64,000 nucleotides of DNA from Clostridiales bacterium (GCA_015055605.1 SVHV01000001.1:253026-317025); one strand, 5' to 3'. Numbered from the stretch's first letter, positions 17,122 to 26,734 are shown. The notes: generated by a model not told the origin, from the letters alone. Program-made: numbers and translations.

Positions 17122-18693
17122 ATGAAGATATTAGATTATATCAATAGTAAAACAAATAATGCTTACGAGGACTTTAAACTCGTAAGTGTTATTTTTGATA
17201 AAAGTGAAAAAACTTGTACATTTAAATTTTTGTACAAAGATGAGTGTTCTGATTCGTCAAGAGATGAGCTAAAAAAACTTATTCAAGAATATATTAATGA
17301 AGATAAAGTAGAAGTGATTGTGAAACTAAAGAAGGCTTATGTTGATGCTGATTTAGTTAAAACAGTTGTGTGTAATTATGTTGCAAGACATAATAATAGT
17401 ATGGGTAACTTTAGCTCAGATGATATTATTGTTGATATTTCTGGTAATATAGGTATCACTATTTCTTGTAGTAATTTTGCTTATGATTACTTAAATAGTG
17501 CTGAAGTTAGAACTGATATTTTAGCCTTTGTACAGGGATTTTTCTTTGAGCCTGTATACATTGAACTTGTTAGAAAAGATAGTGAAGTTCAGTTAGTAGA
17601 AGAAATGGATGTTTTACCTGTAGAAATGTTTGCTTTAGAAGATGAAAAGCCAGAGAAAACTATTAAGCATCTCAAGGTGAAACTTACTGAAGATTATGAA
17701 TCAAAGGGTATCAATGGTAATCCTATATCTATTGATAGTTTAGATGCGTCAATGGGGGTAACAGAGATTGCAGGAGAAGTATTGTTTGTAACAGAAAAAT
17801 CTTTTGAGTCAAAAAGGAAAGACAAAGAAGGAAATGCTGTAGTTAAACAATATTACTCTTTTACTCTTAAAGATAGTTCTGGCAAGATTAATTGTGTATA
17901 CTTCCCAACTAAAGACTGTGTTGATAAAGTCAAAGAAGTTTTAGTTGAGCACAAAACAATGATTTTATCTGGTACTCCAGAAGAATTTCATGATAAGATG
18001 AATTTTAAGGTAAAATATTTAGGCTCTTGTGAGATTATACCTGAGGATGTGGTAGAAGAAACTATATCCGAAGTTGAATTTAAAAAAGAGCCAAATAAAG
18101 ACTATTTATATGTAAAGCCAGAACCTTATATTGAACTTATGCAAGATAATTTTTTTGCTGTTAAAGAAGAAGTTGGTGAGTATTTACTTAAGAATGATGT
18201 TGTTGTTTTTGACATAGAGACAACAGGTCTTGACCCTCTAAACTGCGAGATTATTGAGATAGGTGCAGTCAAGATTAAAGGTGGTAGAATTGCTGAGACA
18301 TTTGAAACCCTTATTAAGCCTAAGGTTAGCATTCCAGATGAGATTGTTGAACTAACTGGTATCACAGATGATATGGTAAAAGATGCTCCTAATATTAAGC
18401 AGGTATTACCAGATTTCTATAAATTTTGTTATGGTACAACTATAATGGCTTACAATATTGATTTTGACTATAGGTTTATCAATATTGCAGGAATTAAACA
18501 ATGTTATAATTTTGATATGAGGCAGATTGATGCTATGTATCTAGCTAGAGCATTTATTCCTGGACTTAAGAATTTTAAATTAGGTACTGTTTGTAAAAAA
18601 TTAGGAGTGTCACTTGAGAATGCACATAGGGCTGTTCATGATGCTACAGCTACTGCAGAAGTGGTAATTAAACTTAGTCCTAATATTACATAA
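17122..18693 (+). CDS. PolC-like protein: N-terminal and OB domains plus DEDDh 3'-5' exonuclease, no PHP or polymerase domain
   Basis: The gene lies at polC's usual place, between rseP and rimP, but the product is 523 residues against about 1430 for PolC. Residues 1-170 resemble the PolC N-terminal region. Residues 210-305 are its OB domain. Residues 358-515 form a complete DEDDh proofreading exonuclease: D364 and E366 in FDIETTG, D449 in NIDFD, H502 and D507 in AHRAVHDA. The PHP part that should lie between OB and exonuclease is missing (no HxHT motif), as is everything after the exonuclease. No polymerase remnant follows before rimP. It may act as a separate proofreading subunit or a repair exonuclease. 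That is inference. Confidence 0.82.
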   Translation: MKILDYINSKTNNAYEDFKLVSVIFDKSEKTCTFKFLYKDECSDSSRDELKKLIQEYINEDKVEVIVKLKKAYVDADLVKTVVCNYVARHNNSMGNFSSDDIIVDISGNIGITISCSNFAYDYLNSAEVRTDILAFVQGFFFEPVYIELVRKDSEVQLVEEMDVLPVEMFALEDEKPEKTIKHLKVKLTEDYESKGINGNPISIDSLDASMGVTEIAGEVLFVTEKSFESKRKDKEGNAVVKQYYSFTLKDSSGKINCVYFPTKDCVDKVKEVLVEHKTMILSGTPEEFHDKMNFKVKYLGSCEIIPEDVVEETISEVEFKKEPNKDYLYVKPEPYIELMQDNFFAVKEEVGEYLLKNDVVVFDIETTGLDPLNCEIIEIGAVKIKGGRIAETFETLIKPKVSIPDEIVELTGITDDMVKDAPNIKQVLPDFYKFCYGTTIMAYNIDFDYRFINIAGIKQCYNFDMRQIDAMYLARAFIPGLKNFKLGTVCKKLGVSLENAHRAVHDATATAEVVIKLSPNIT

Positions 18694-18719
18694 AAATACT
18701 ATTTTATTTCGAAAAAGCC

Positions 18720-18748
18720 TTGATTTTACTTATTTACTATGTTATTAT
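18720..18748 (+). promoter_or_regulatory. Sigma-A promoter for the rimP-nusA-infB operon
   Basis: TTGATT (18720-18725), a 17-base spacer and TATTAT (18743-18748). RNA would start near 18755, leaving a leader of about 70 bases that carries the hairpin at 18772-18801. Confidence 0.55.
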
Positions 18749-18771
18749 ATTTATGTTAATACTAGATTATT

Positions 18772-18801
18772 AGAGTGAACATCTTTATTGGGGTTCACTC
18801 T
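18772..18801 (+). promoter_or_regulatory. Hairpin in the rimP leader
   Basis: A perfect 9-bp stem (agagtgaac / gttcactct) with a 12-base loop, 25 bases before the rimP start. The T-rich run after it is short, so it could be a weak attenuator or a leader structure. Confidence 0.45.
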
Positions 18802-18826
18802 TAAATTTTGCTTAGGCGGAGTGAGT

Positions 18827-19288
18827 ATGTCAGAGAGAATAGTAGATAAGGCCGAAAAGGTAATTAGGCCAGTAGTAGAAGAACTAGGATATGTTTTTGT
18901 AGACCTAGAATATAGAAAGGACTATAGTGGTAATATTCTAGAACTCACTATAGACAATGAGGTTGGAATCAATATCAATGACTGCGAGAGAGTGTCTAGA
19001 GCTTTAGATATTCCACTTGACGAAAATGATGTTACTGATGGCAGACCTTATAATTTCAATGTGTCATCTTATGGCCTTGATAGAAACTTTAAGACCGATT
19101 ATGATTTTAATAAACATATCGGTAAGGTTATAGACATTAAGTTCTATGCTCCTTATGAAGGAAAGAAATTAATTATTGCAACCTTAGTAGGTTTTGATAA
19201 AAATTCAATCACTATTTCGTTGAATGACGAAGAAAAAACAATAGAAAGAAAGTTAATTGCTAATATTTGTGCTCATATAGAGTTTTAG
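18827..19288 (+). CDS. rimP: Ribosome maturation factor RimP
   Basis: RimP helps assemble the 30S subunit. The 153-residue protein has the VEELGYVFVDLEYRKD N-terminal pattern and INDCERVSRALDIPLDEND, the RimP signature region, then a small SH3-like C-terminal domain. The ATG at 18827 follows the Shine-Dalgarno ggcggag. A longer frame from 18788 would begin inside the leader hairpin region. It is first in the rimP-nusA-ylxR-ylxQ-infB-rbfA operon. Confidence 0.93.
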   Translation: MSERIVDKAEKVIRPVVEELGYVFVDLEYRKDYSGNILELTIDNEVGININDCERVSRALDIPLDENDVTDGRPYNFNVSSYGLDRNFKTDYDFNKHIGKVIDIKFYAPYEGKKLIIATLVGFDKNSITISLNDEEKTIERKLIANICAHIEF

Positions 19289-19302
19289 GAGGAAAATTTT
19301 AA

Positions 19303-20430
19303 ATGGTTAATAAGGACTTTTTTCAAGCATTAAAAGATTTAGAGGAACAGAAGGGAATCAATCAAGAGTATTTTATGGAAGCTCTAGAGTCAGCTCTTAC
19401 TAGTGCTTACAAGAAACATATCGGTGAGGCTAGAAGTGCATTTGTAAAATTAAACCCAGAGAAACATACTATCAAAGTTTATTCTTACAAGACTGTTGTA
19501 GAAGAGGTTTTAGATGGAGATAAAGAAATTAGTTTAGCTGATGCTAGACTTAGAAAGAAGAGTATCAAAATCGGTGATACTGTTCAAGACGAAGAAACTC
19601 CAAAGAACTTTGGTAGAATAGCTGCACAAACTGCTAAACAAGTTATTATGCAGAGAATCAGAGAGGCTGAAAGAAGCAGAGTTATGGACGAGGTTAACAC
19701 TAAACAAGACGAATTAGTTACTGGTATTATCAGAAGAATTGATAACGGCACTGTTTATGTTGATTTAGGTATGACTGAGGTTGAGGGAGTGCTTGGACCT
19801 AAGGACCAAATTCCTGGTGAGAAATATACTATAAACCAAAGAATCAAAGTTGTTGTTAAGACAATTAAAGAAGGATACAATGCTCCTTATGTACAATTAT
19901 CTAGAAGTTCTGCTAGTTTTGTAAGAAAACTATTTGAACTAGAAGTTCCTGAGATTGCTAATGGCGAGATTGTTATTAAGAATATTGTTAGAGAAGCTGG
20001 ATACAGAACAAAGATGTCTGTGTATAGCAGTAATAGAACAATTGATTGTATCGGTGCCTGTGTTGGTAACAAAGGTATGAGAGTTAACGAGATTGTTAAT
20101 GAGTTAGGTGGAGAAAAGATAGATATCGTACCATATAGTGAAGATGCTGGTGAGTATATCGTTGCTGCTCTTAGTCCTGCTACTGTTCTATATATTCATA
20201 CAAATATTGAAGATAAGACATCTTTAGCAGTTGTTCCTGATGATAAGTTAAGTTTGGCTATCGGTAAGTCTGGTCAAAATGTTAGACTAGCAGCTAGATT
20301 AACTGGTTGGAAGATTGATGTTAAAGCTAAATCAGCTGTTCCTTCTCTTAACCTAGAAGAGGCAACTAAAGAAGTAGAGAACTATGATGACTTGTTCGAT
20401 GGTTCAGATGCTTTTGATGATATAAACTAA
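19303..20430 (+). CDS. nusA: Transcription termination/antitermination factor NusA
   Basis: NusA binds RNA polymerase and nascent RNA and modulates pausing and termination. The 375-residue form has the N-terminal polymerase-binding domain (FFQALKDLEEQKGI), an S1 domain (about 135-200) and two KH domains, including GACVGNKGMRVNEIVNELGGEKIDI split by the GxxG loop, and the second GKSGQNVRLAARLTGWKID. The short acidic end is typical of Firmicutes. It has the strong Shine-Dalgarno aggaggaaaat. Confidence 0.96.
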   Translation: MVNKDFFQALKDLEEQKGINQEYFMEALESALTSAYKKHIGEARSAFVKLNPEKHTIKVYSYKTVVEEVLDGDKEISLADARLRKKSIKIGDTVQDEETPKNFGRIAAQTAKQVIMQRIREAERSRVMDEVNTKQDELVTGIIRRIDNGTVYVDLGMTEVEGVLGPKDQIPGEKYTINQRIKVVVKTIKEGYNAPYVQLSRSSASFVRKLFELEVPEIANGEIVIKNIVREAGYRTKMSVYSSNRTIDCIGACVGNKGMRVNEIVNELGGEKIDIVPYSEDAGEYIVAALSPATVLYIHTNIEDKTSLAVVPDDKLSLAIGKSGQNVRLAARLTGWKIDVKAKSAVPSLNLEEATKEVENYDDLFDGSDAFDDIN

Positions 20431-20439
20431 GGTGATAAT

Positions 20440-20712
20440 ATGATTAACAAAAAATTACCTATGAGAATGTGCATTGCTTGTAAAGAAAGTAAACAAAAGA
20501 AAGAATTAATCAGAATTGTAAAAACTGAAGAAAGTTTTACTCTAGACTTTACGGGCAAACTAAACGGAAGAGGTGCATATATTTGTAATAATGATGAATG
20601 TATGCAAAAGTGCGTAAAAGGTAAAATTCTTAGTAAAGCTTTTAAACAAAATATCGGTCAAGAAGTTTATGAGAAACTAAAGGAGCAGTATTTTGAACGA
20701 AAACAAAATTAA
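20440..20712 (+). CDS. ylxR: YlxR/RnpM family RNA-binding protein
   Basis: This is a 90-residue protein of the YlxR (DUF448) family; the Bacillus homologue RnpM has been described as a modulator of RNase P. The family motif MRMCIACKESKQKKELIRIV opens the protein, followed by GKLNGRGAYICNN and two further Cys. The nusA-ylxR-ylxQ-infB order is classic. Its end overlaps the start of ylxQ by 20 bases. Confidence 0.92.
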   Translation: MINKKLPMRMCIACKESKQKKELIRIVKTEESFTLDFTGKLNGRGAYICNNDECMQKCVKGKILSKAFKQNIGQEVYEKLKEQYFERKQN

Positions 20713-20989
20713 ATCTTATTTGGGTTTTGCGATAAGAAGTGGTAAGGTTGTATTTGGTTATGATAATTTATTTGAAACTAGAAAACAGCCATTATTGGTT
20801 CTAATATCGTCTGCTCAGAATGAAAAAATGACAGACAAGGTTGAGAGATTTTGTTTGGATAGAAAAATTAAGTGCATTAAATTACCTTTTGTTTTAGAAG
20901 ATGTACTTAATAGAAATTGTAAAGTTATTGCTGTACTCGATAGGAGTCTTGCAGATGCTATATATAATGAATTAAAAGTGGAAAATTAA
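20693..20989 (+). CDS. ylxQ: L7Ae-family RNA-binding protein YlxQ
   Basis: This is a 98-residue L7Ae/L30e/S12e-fold protein, a kink-turn binding family. The start is TTG at 20693, supported by the Shine-Dalgarno aaggagc eight bases upstream. No suitable ATG exists before the conserved SYLGFAIRSGKVVFGYD motif. It starts inside ylxR, so translation is probably coupled. The exact RNA target is unknown. Confidence 0.9.
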   Translation: MNENKIKSYLGFAIRSGKVVFGYDNLFETRKQPLLVLISSAQNEKMTDKVERFCLDRKIKCIKLPFVLEDVLNRNCKVIAVLDRSLADAIYNELKVEN

Positions 20990-21019
20990 ATCTAAAATGA
21001 TATTTTAGGCGAGGTTAAT

Positions 21020-23530
21020 TTGGAAAATAAAGAAACAAAACAACAAAATTCTTCAAATTTTGAAAACTTAAGGAATCTCCGTTCTATTTTAGGAGGTTCT
21101 GAACTAAATTCAATAGTATCAAGTATATCTAAGTCAAAAAATGCTTTAGATGCTTTTTGCAAGGCTTTAAAAGTGCAAGAGCAATATTTAATTAAAGAGG
21201 CAAGTAAACCAAAGGCTGCTCCTGCTCCTAAGGTTGTAGAACCAGAACCTGTGATTGCTACTGTAGTAGAAAAAGAGCCTGTTAAGGAAGTTAAAGAAAA
21301 CGCTCCAGTGGCTGAGAAAACTTTTGTTAAGGTTAATACTATTAGTAGAGGAAATCAACCTTTCAATAGAAATGATAAGAATCCTAATCCTAGAGCAGAG
21401 GGTAATAGATTTAATAGAGATGGCAGACCAGACAATAGAACTGAGGGCAGACCACCTAGAGATGGTAAACCTCCGATGAATAGAGATGGTAAGCCTTTTG
21501 AAAAGAAACCTTTTGTTCCTAGAGATAATAATGGATTTAAGCCTAAGATGGCTCCAAAGCCTGAGATTCTTGAGCCTATTGCAGTAAAACAAGAAAGACA
21601 ATTTGGTAATAAGAACAAAACTAAGACTTTTGATACAGAGAAGAAAGAGCTTAGTAAAAAAGCTAAAATCAAAATGGGCTATATCGACATTGAGGAAAAC
21701 TATGACTATGATGGTGAAACCAGAATGGGCAGAGTTAGAACAAAGGTTAAAAAAGCAAAAGTTGTTAATATGCCTGAGAAGACAGTTATCGATAAGGCTA
21801 TTATTGATACAGAAAATTTAACAATCAAGATTCTTTCTGAAAAAATCGGTAAACCTGCTGTAGATATTATTAAGAAATTTATGATGTTGGGTATGATGCC
21901 TAATATTAATAGTGTTATTGATTATGAAACTGCTGAGTTGGTTGCTCAAGAGTTTGGTGTAACACTTGAGTACAAGGTTTCTAAGAATATGGAAGAGAAA
22001 CTTCAAGAAATGTTTGATAATCAATCTAATGCTAAAGAAGTTAGATCTCCAGTTGTTACTGTTATGGGACACGTTGACCACGGTAAAACATCACTTCTAG
22101 ATGCTATTAGAAAAACTAATGTAATAGAAGGCGAGGCTGGTGGAATTACCCAGCATATTGGTGCTTATACTGTTGATGTAAATGGTAGTATGATTACATT
22201 TATTGATACTCCAGGACACGAGGCGTTTACTGCTATTAGAGCTAGAGGTGCTAAGCTTACTGATATTGCAATCTTAGTAGTTGCTGCAGATGATGGTGTA
22301 ATGCCACAAACAATAGAGGCAATTAATCATATTAAAGATGCAGGCGTTCCTATGATTGTTGCTGTTAACAAGATGGATAAGCCTGATGCAAATGTTGATA
22401 GAATTAAGCAACAACTTACAGAGTATAATGTTATACCTGAAGAATGGGGTGGAGATGTTATATTCGTTCCTATCGCTGCTAAATTTAATCAAAATATTGA
22501 TAAATTATTAGAGGCTGTATTGCTTGTTGCAGAAGTACAAGAACTTAAATGTGATAGTACACAAGATGCAAGTGGTACAATCATTGAGAGTAAGGTTGAT
22601 AAAGGTAGAGGTATTGTTGCAACTATCCTTATTAAGAACGGTACTCTAAAGATTGGTGACTTTATCGTTAGTGGTGTGTCATCTGGTAGAATCAGAGCTA
22701 TGATGGATTACAAGGGTAATGCTGTTGTCAAGGCTGGTCCTAGTATGCCAGTATCAGTATTGGGTCTAAATTCTGTTCCAGAAGCAGGTGATATGGCTTA
22801 TGTTGTTGACGAAAAAATGGCTAAAGCTATTGTTGATGAAAGAAATAGCAAACTTCAGATGGAGAAGATTGAACAAGGTAATGGTGTATCATTAGAAGAC
22901 TTCTTACAACAGTCTGCTGATAGTGAGATGAAAGTTCTTAAGATTATTATTAAAGCCGATGTGAAGGGTTCTTGTGAGGCTGTTAAATCTACTCTTGAGA
23001 AGATTCATAATGACGAGGCTAAAGTACAAGTAATTCATTCTGGTGTTGGTGGTATCAATGAAAGTGATGTTATCCTTGCTGCTGCTAGTAAAGCTGTGCT
23101 TATCGGTTTCAATGTTAAACCTGAGGCTAAGGCTAAACAATTAGCAGAGAGAAATAAAGTTGAGATTGATTTATACAAAGTTATTTATACTGCAGTTGAT
23201 GATATTACAGCAAAAATCAATGGTATGATGGCTCCTAAGTATGAAGAAGTTGTTGATGGTCGTATCGAAGTTAGACAAATCTTCAAGATTAGTAGTATCG
23301 GTAATATTGCTGGTAGCTATGTATTAGATGGTTGTGTAAATAGAGATAGTAAGATTAGAGTTGTGAGAAATGGTGAAGTTATTACTGACACATCTATTGA
23401 TACTCTACAACAACAAAAAGACCAAGCTAAAACAGTTAAGGCTGGATACGAGTGCGGTATCAAACTTAAAGGCTTTAATGATATAGAAGTAGGCGATATA
23501 CTTGAGGCATATAGTCTAAAACAAATCTAG
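21020..23530 (+). CDS. infB: Translation initiation factor IF-2
   Basis: IF-2 is the GTPase that places initiator tRNA on the ribosome. The 836-residue protein has a long N-terminal region with an Arg/Asn/Gly/Pro-rich stretch (about 105-190), then the G domain: [16 protein letters not shown] and NKMDK are all intact. Domains II-IV follow and end [12 protein letters not shown]. The start is TTG at 21020, with the ribosome site aggcgagg. Shorter isoforms from internal starts exist in other bacteria and cannot be excluded here. Confidence 0.96.
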   Translation: MENKETKQQNSSNFENLRNLRSILGGSELNSIVSSISKSKNALDAFCKALKVQEQYLIKEASKPKAAPAPKVVEPEPVIATVVEKEPVKEVKENAPVAEKTFVKVNTISRGNQPFNRNDKNPNPRAEGNRFNRDGRPDNRTEGRPPRDGKPPMNRDGKPFEKKPFVPRDNNGFKPKMAPKPEILEPIAVKQERQFGNKNKTKTFDTEKKELSKKAKIKMGYIDIEENYDYDGETRMGRVRTKVKKAKVVNMPEKTVIDKAIIDTENLTIKILSEKIGKPAVDIIKKFMMLGMMPNINSVIDYETAELVAQEFGVTLEYKVSKNMEEKLQEMFDNQSNAKEVRSPVVTVMGHVDHGKTSLLDAIRKTNVIEGEAGGITQHIGAYTVDVNGSMITFIDTPGHEAFTAIRARGAKLTDIAILVVAADDGVMPQTIEAINHIKDAGVPMIVAVNKMDKPDANVDRIKQQLTEYNVIPEEWGGDVIFVPIAAKFNQNIDKLLEAVLLVAEVQELKCDSTQDASGTIIESKVDKGRGIVATILIKNGTLKIGDFIVSGVSSGRIRAMMDYKGNAVVKAGPSMPVSVLGLNSVPEAGDMAYVVDEKMAKAIVDERNSKLQMEKIEQGNGVSLEDFLQQSADSEMKVLKIIIKADVKGSCEAVKSTLEKIHNDEAKVQVIHSGVGGINESDVILAAASKAVLIGFNVKPEAKAKQLAERNKVEIDLYKVIYTAVDDITAKINGMMAPKYEEVVDGRIEVRQIFKISSIGNIAGSYVLDGCVNRDSKIRVVRNGEVITDTSIDTLQQQKDQAKTVKAGYECGIKLKGFNDIEVGDILEAYSLKQI

Positions 23531-23540
23531 AGGTGATACT

Positions 23541-23885
23541 ATGAGTGAGAGAATTTTAAGAGTAAATAGCGAGATTCAAAAGGCTATAAGTAATATCTTG
23601 ACTTATGAGATGAAGAATCCTCTAATCAAAGGTTTAATTTCTGTTACTAAAGTTGATACAACTAATGACCTTGATCAATGTAAAGTGTATATCTCCATTT
23701 TTGAAGAAGAAAACAGAGAAGAAGTATTTAATCAAATCAAACATTCTGCAGGATTTATCAGAAGAGAGCTTGCAAGAGCTGTTGATTTGAGAAAAGTTCC
23801 TTTCTTAACATTTTACCTTGATACTAGTTATGATTACGGTCAAAGAATTGAAGAAACTCTTAACAAGATTAATAAAGAAAATTAA
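23541..23885 (+). CDS. rbfA: Ribosome-binding factor A
   Basis: RbfA is a 30S assembly factor with a KH-like fold. The 114-residue protein has the N-terminal RVNSEIQKAISNILTYEMKN pattern and the C-terminal LRKVPFLTFYLDTSYDYGQRI signature. It is last in the rimP-infB operon, ten bases after infB, and a terminator follows at once. Confidence 0.95.
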   Translation: MSERILRVNSEIQKAISNILTYEMKNPLIKGLISVTKVDTTNDLDQCKVYISIFEEENREEVFNQIKHSAGFIRRELARAVDLRKVPFLTFYLDTSYDYGQRIEETLNKINKEN

Positions 23886-23890
23886 TTATT

Positions 23891-23921
23891 AAAAGATACT
23901 TTAAATAGTATCTTTTTCTTT
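23891..23921 (+). terminator. Rho-independent terminator after rbfA
   Basis: A perfect 10-bp stem (aaaagatact / agtatctttt) with a six-base loop and a T-rich tail. Confidence 0.85.
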
Positions 23922-23931
23922 TTATAATGTT

Positions 23932-23959
23932 TTGAAAATAATTGATTTGTTGATATAAT
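23932..23959 (+). promoter_or_regulatory. Sigma-A promoter for truB
   Basis: TTGAAA (23932-23937), a 16-base spacer and TATAAT (23954-23959), 28 bases before the truB start. Confidence 0.7.
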
Positions 23960-23986
23960 AATGAGAGTACAAAGTAGAGGATGTAT

Positions 23987-24841
23987 ATGCTAGGATTTTT
24001 AAATATTAATAAGCCATCTGGAATGACTAGTAATACAGTTGTTCAGCAACTAAAGAAGAGATTTAAAATAAAGAAGATTGGTCATTTTGGCACATTAGAC
24101 CCACTTGCATCTGGAGTTTTGCCTATAGCAATAGGTAAGGCAACTAGGCTTTTTGAATATTCTTTAGAAAAAAGAAAAGCATATACTGTTGTATTTGACT
24201 TTGGTTATTCTACTGATACACTTGATGTTACAGGAACAATTTTACAAGAGGGTGGTTATATTCCTACTAAAAGTGAGATAGAGTCTGTCGTTAGCTCAAT
24301 GTTAGGTAAGCAAGCACAAATTCCTCCTCTATATAGTGCTAAAAATGTTAATGGCAGAAGGGCTTATGATTTGGCTAGAGAGGGTGTGGAATTTGAGCTT
24401 AGCCCTAAGGAAATTACTATATATAAATTCAATCTAGTTGAACAGGTGTCAGAGACTAAATTTAAGTTTGATGTCGAATGTTCTTCTGGTACATATATAA
24501 GAGCGATAGGTAGAGATTTGGCTAGTAAACTAAATACTGTAGCAACTATGTCTAGTTTAGTTAGAACAATGGCTGGTGAGTTTAATATGTTGTCAGCGAT
24601 ACCTTTAGATGATGCACTAGAAAAAAATATAGAAGATATACTGTTATCGCCATTAGATGTTTTTAAATACTTTGGTAAAATAGAGATTACTGAAGATATG
24701 TTTAATAAACTTAAGAACGGTATTAAGATTGAATATGATAAAATATCCAAAGATTCATTTGTTATTTGTAATGATAGAGTTGTTGGAATTGTTAAGAAAA
24801 ATGATGATTGTTTAAGGCTAGATACATATCTAGATGAATAG
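23987..24841 (+). CDS. truB: tRNA pseudouridine-55 synthase TruB
   Basis: TruB makes pseudouridine 55 in the tRNA T arm. The 284-residue protein has the motif GFLNINKPSGMTSN, the catalytic Asp in HFGTLDPLASGVLP, PPLYSAKNVNGRRAYDLAR, and the CSSGTYIRAIGRDLA motif. Two ATGs lie close together. The one at 23987 has the better spacing from the gagg ribosome site, while 23981 touches it. ribF, the usual neighbour, is absent and an endonuclease IV-like gene follows instead. Confidence 0.95.
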   Translation: MLGFLNINKPSGMTSNTVVQQLKKRFKIKKIGHFGTLDPLASGVLPIAIGKATRLFEYSLEKRKAYTVVFDFGYSTDTLDVTGTILQEGGYIPTKSEIESVVSSMLGKQAQIPPLYSAKNVNGRRAYDLAREGVEFELSPKEITIYKFNLVEQVSETKFKFDVECSSGTYIRAIGRDLASKLNTVATMSSLVRTMAGEFNMLSAIPLDDALEKNIEDILLSPLDVFKYFGKIEITEDMFNKLKNGIKIEYDKISKDSFVICNDRVVGIVKKNDDCLRLDTYLDE

Positions 24842-24849
24842 GAGAAAAT

Positions 24850-25695
24850 ATGATAACTTTTGGACCTGCAGGAAACTGTAAGACATTCTATGATGAGGGT
24901 TATAAGCGTACTTTAGAGGCTGCTGAGTGGCTCAAGAATAAAGGGTTAGATGCTTATGAATATTCTTTTGGCAAGGGTTTTACTTTACCTGATAATACTG
25001 CTGTATTAATCGGTGAGGAAATGAAGAAAAATGGTATAGATATATCTGTTCATGCACCTTACTATATAAACTTTGCAACACCAACAGAAGAAATGGCAGA
25101 GAAAAGTTATAATTATGTGTTAGAGAGTCTAAGAAAACTAAAATTGATGGGTGGTAATAGATTAGTCGTACACCCAGCTTCTCAAGGTAAAATGGATAGG
25201 GAAGAGGCTGTGGCTCTTTGTAAAAAGAGATTAGAAGTTCTTAAGGATAAAATAATTGAAAATGGATATGATGACTGCTATATCTGCCTTGAGACCATGG
25301 GTAAGTCTGCTCAGATAGGTACTTATGAGGAAATACTTGATTTTTGTACTATCTATGATAGGTATATTCCTACATTTGATTTTGGACACATTAATGCTCT
25401 AACACAAGGAACTTTGAAGACAAAGGAAGATTATAAAAAGATTATTGATAGAAGTATTGAGGTAATAGGTAGAGAAAGAACAAATATTGCACACATTCAT
25501 TTTAGTAAAATTGAGTATGGTGAAAAGGGAGAGATTAAACATCTAACTCTAGAGGACCAAATTTATGGTCCGGAATTTCGGCCTTTAGCAGAAATCTTGA
25601 AAGAATATGATTTAAACTGTAGGGTAATTTGTGAGTCAAAAGAGTATATGGCTAGAGATGCTATTATTTTAAAAAGTATTTACAATTCATTATAA
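24850..25695 (+). CDS. AP endonuclease family 2 TIM-barrel protein (endonuclease IV-like)
   Basis: This is a 281-residue TIM barrel related to endonuclease IV (Nfo), which cuts DNA at abasic sites. Candidate metal ligands are in ISVHAPYYINFA, LVVHPAS, CLETMGK, FDFGH, AHIHFSK and VICESKE, matching most of the three-zinc set. The segment GEIKHLTLED replaces the usual DRHENIG motif, so one Asp ligand appears changed. That makes it closer to the divergent archaeal/clostridial branch than to E. coli Nfo. A sugar isomerase-like activity in the same fold cannot be ruled out. It sits nine bases after truB. Confidence 0.8.
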   Translation: MITFGPAGNCKTFYDEGYKRTLEAAEWLKNKGLDAYEYSFGKGFTLPDNTAVLIGEEMKKNGIDISVHAPYYINFATPTEEMAEKSYNYVLESLRKLKLMGGNRLVVHPASQGKMDREEAVALCKKRLEVLKDKIIENGYDDCYICLETMGKSAQIGTYEEILDFCTIYDRYIPTFDFGHINALTQGTLKTKEDYKKIIDRSIEVIGRERTNIAHIHFSKIEYGEKGEIKHLTLEDQIYGPEFRPLAEILKEYDLNCRVICESKEYMARDAIILKSIYNSL

Positions 25696-25733
25696 AATAA
25701 TATTATTTTGATTTATTTGTTGAAAAATTAGAG

Positions 25734-25768
25734 ATACAATGAGTTTTTACTTGTTGTATTTTTTTTTC
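25734..25768 (+). terminator. Rho-independent terminator between the endonuclease IV-like gene and spoIIIAA
   Basis: An 11-bp stem with two G-U pairs (atacaatgagt / acttgttgtat), loop tttt, followed by a run of nine or more Ts. Confidence 0.8.
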
Positions 25769-25782
25769 TTTAATAATACATT
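25756..25782 (+). promoter_or_regulatory. Candidate sigma-E-type promoter for the spoIIIA operon
   Basis: The -10 aatacatt (25775-25782) differs from the sigma-E CATACAnT consensus only in its first base. A -35 gtatttt at 25756 is weaker and the spacer (12) is short. In Bacillus the spoIIIA operon is sigma-E controlled in the mother cell. The assignment here is tentative. Confidence 0.3.
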
Positions 25783-25822
25783 GTAAGCATCAATATACTA
25801 TTCTAACTAGAGGAGATATATT

Positions 25823-26734
25823 ATGTTGGAGAAGTATTTGATGTCTGATTTGAGCTCTGCTCTTGACAAGGTTTCTTATAAACACCTGTGCGAACTAAGA
25901 CTAAGAGAAAACTGTCCTGTTATTGTTAATATGGCTGGTGAAAATTATTATTTGGGTAGAGATGGTGTTACTGGAACTAAAGAATCTGCTCTAGTGGTTT
26001 CACGAGGATTCTTGCAGTCAGTTATACATAGGCTTAGTAATAATTCTATGTACACCATTAGTGATCAGTTGATTGATGGATATGTTACTGTGTCAGGAGG
26101 GATTAGGGTTGGTGTTTGTGGTGAGGTTGTATCTATTGATGGTAAGGTAAAGTCTATAAAAAACATTTCTTCTATGAATTTTAGGTTTCCTCATAGTATA
26201 AAGAATTGTAGTTTGCCTATATATAACTATATTGTAAAAAATGGTAATGTAAAAAATACATTAATAATATCTCCTCCTGGTATGGGAAAAACAACACTGC
26301 TTAGAGATTTAATTTATCAAATATCTACCAAAGAAAATTTGCTTAATATATTGGTTATTGATGAGAGGCAAGAGTTGGCAGAAATATTTAATGGTAAAGA
26401 GTCGTTTAAGATTAATAATATAGATGTTATTTCTAATTCAACGAAAAAATTTGCTTTTAATAATGGAATTAGAAGTATGAATCCTTCTGTTATTATTACT
26501 GACGAAATTGACTTGTGTAGAGATATAAATGATATTCGTAATGCAATGACTTGTGGTGTTAGTGTGATAGCATCTATTCACGCTAGTTCAGTATTTGACC
26601 TAAAGAAAAAACCACTATTTTTAGATATTCTAAATGATAAGTTATTTGATAGATTTATAGTTTTGTCTGCTCAGGGTGGTGTTGGAACTATAGATGGAAT
26701 TTATGATGAAAATCTCACTCTTATAGGGTATTAA
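25823..26734 (+). CDS. spoIIIAA: Stage III sporulation protein AA (ATPase)
   Basis: SpoIIIAA is the secretion-type ATPase of the SpoIIIA-SpoIIQ channel joining mother cell and forespore. The 303-residue protein has Walker A PPGMGKTTLL at about 151-160, Walker B ILVIDERQELAE and a C-terminal IIASIHASSVFDL-like segment (read here VIASIHAS). It has the Shine-Dalgarno agaggag. It begins an eight-gene operon in canonical AA-AH order, and its stop codon touches the next start. Confidence 0.95.
   Translation: MLEKYLMSDLSSALDKVSYKHLCELRLRENCPVIVNMAGENYYLGRDGVTGTKESALVVSRGFLQSVIHRLSNNSMYTISDQLIDGYVTVSGGIRVGVCGEVVSIDGKVKSIKNISSMNFRFPHSIKNCSLPIYNYIVKNGNVKNTLIISPPGMGKTTLLRDLIYQISTKENLLNILVIDERQELAEIFNGKESFKINNIDVISNSTKKFAFNNGIRSMNPSVIITDEIDLCRDINDIRNAMTCGVSVIASIHASSVFDLKKKPLFLDILNDKLFDRFIVLSAQGGVGTIDGIYDENLTLIGY

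Noticed and set aside
18694..18826. Possible frameshifted remainder of polC after the exonuclease
   Set aside because: The 133 bases before rimP are AT-rich with a promoter and hairpin and do not encode PHP or polymerase segments in any frame. The PHP part before the exonuclease is also missing, so a simple frameshift does not explain the gene.
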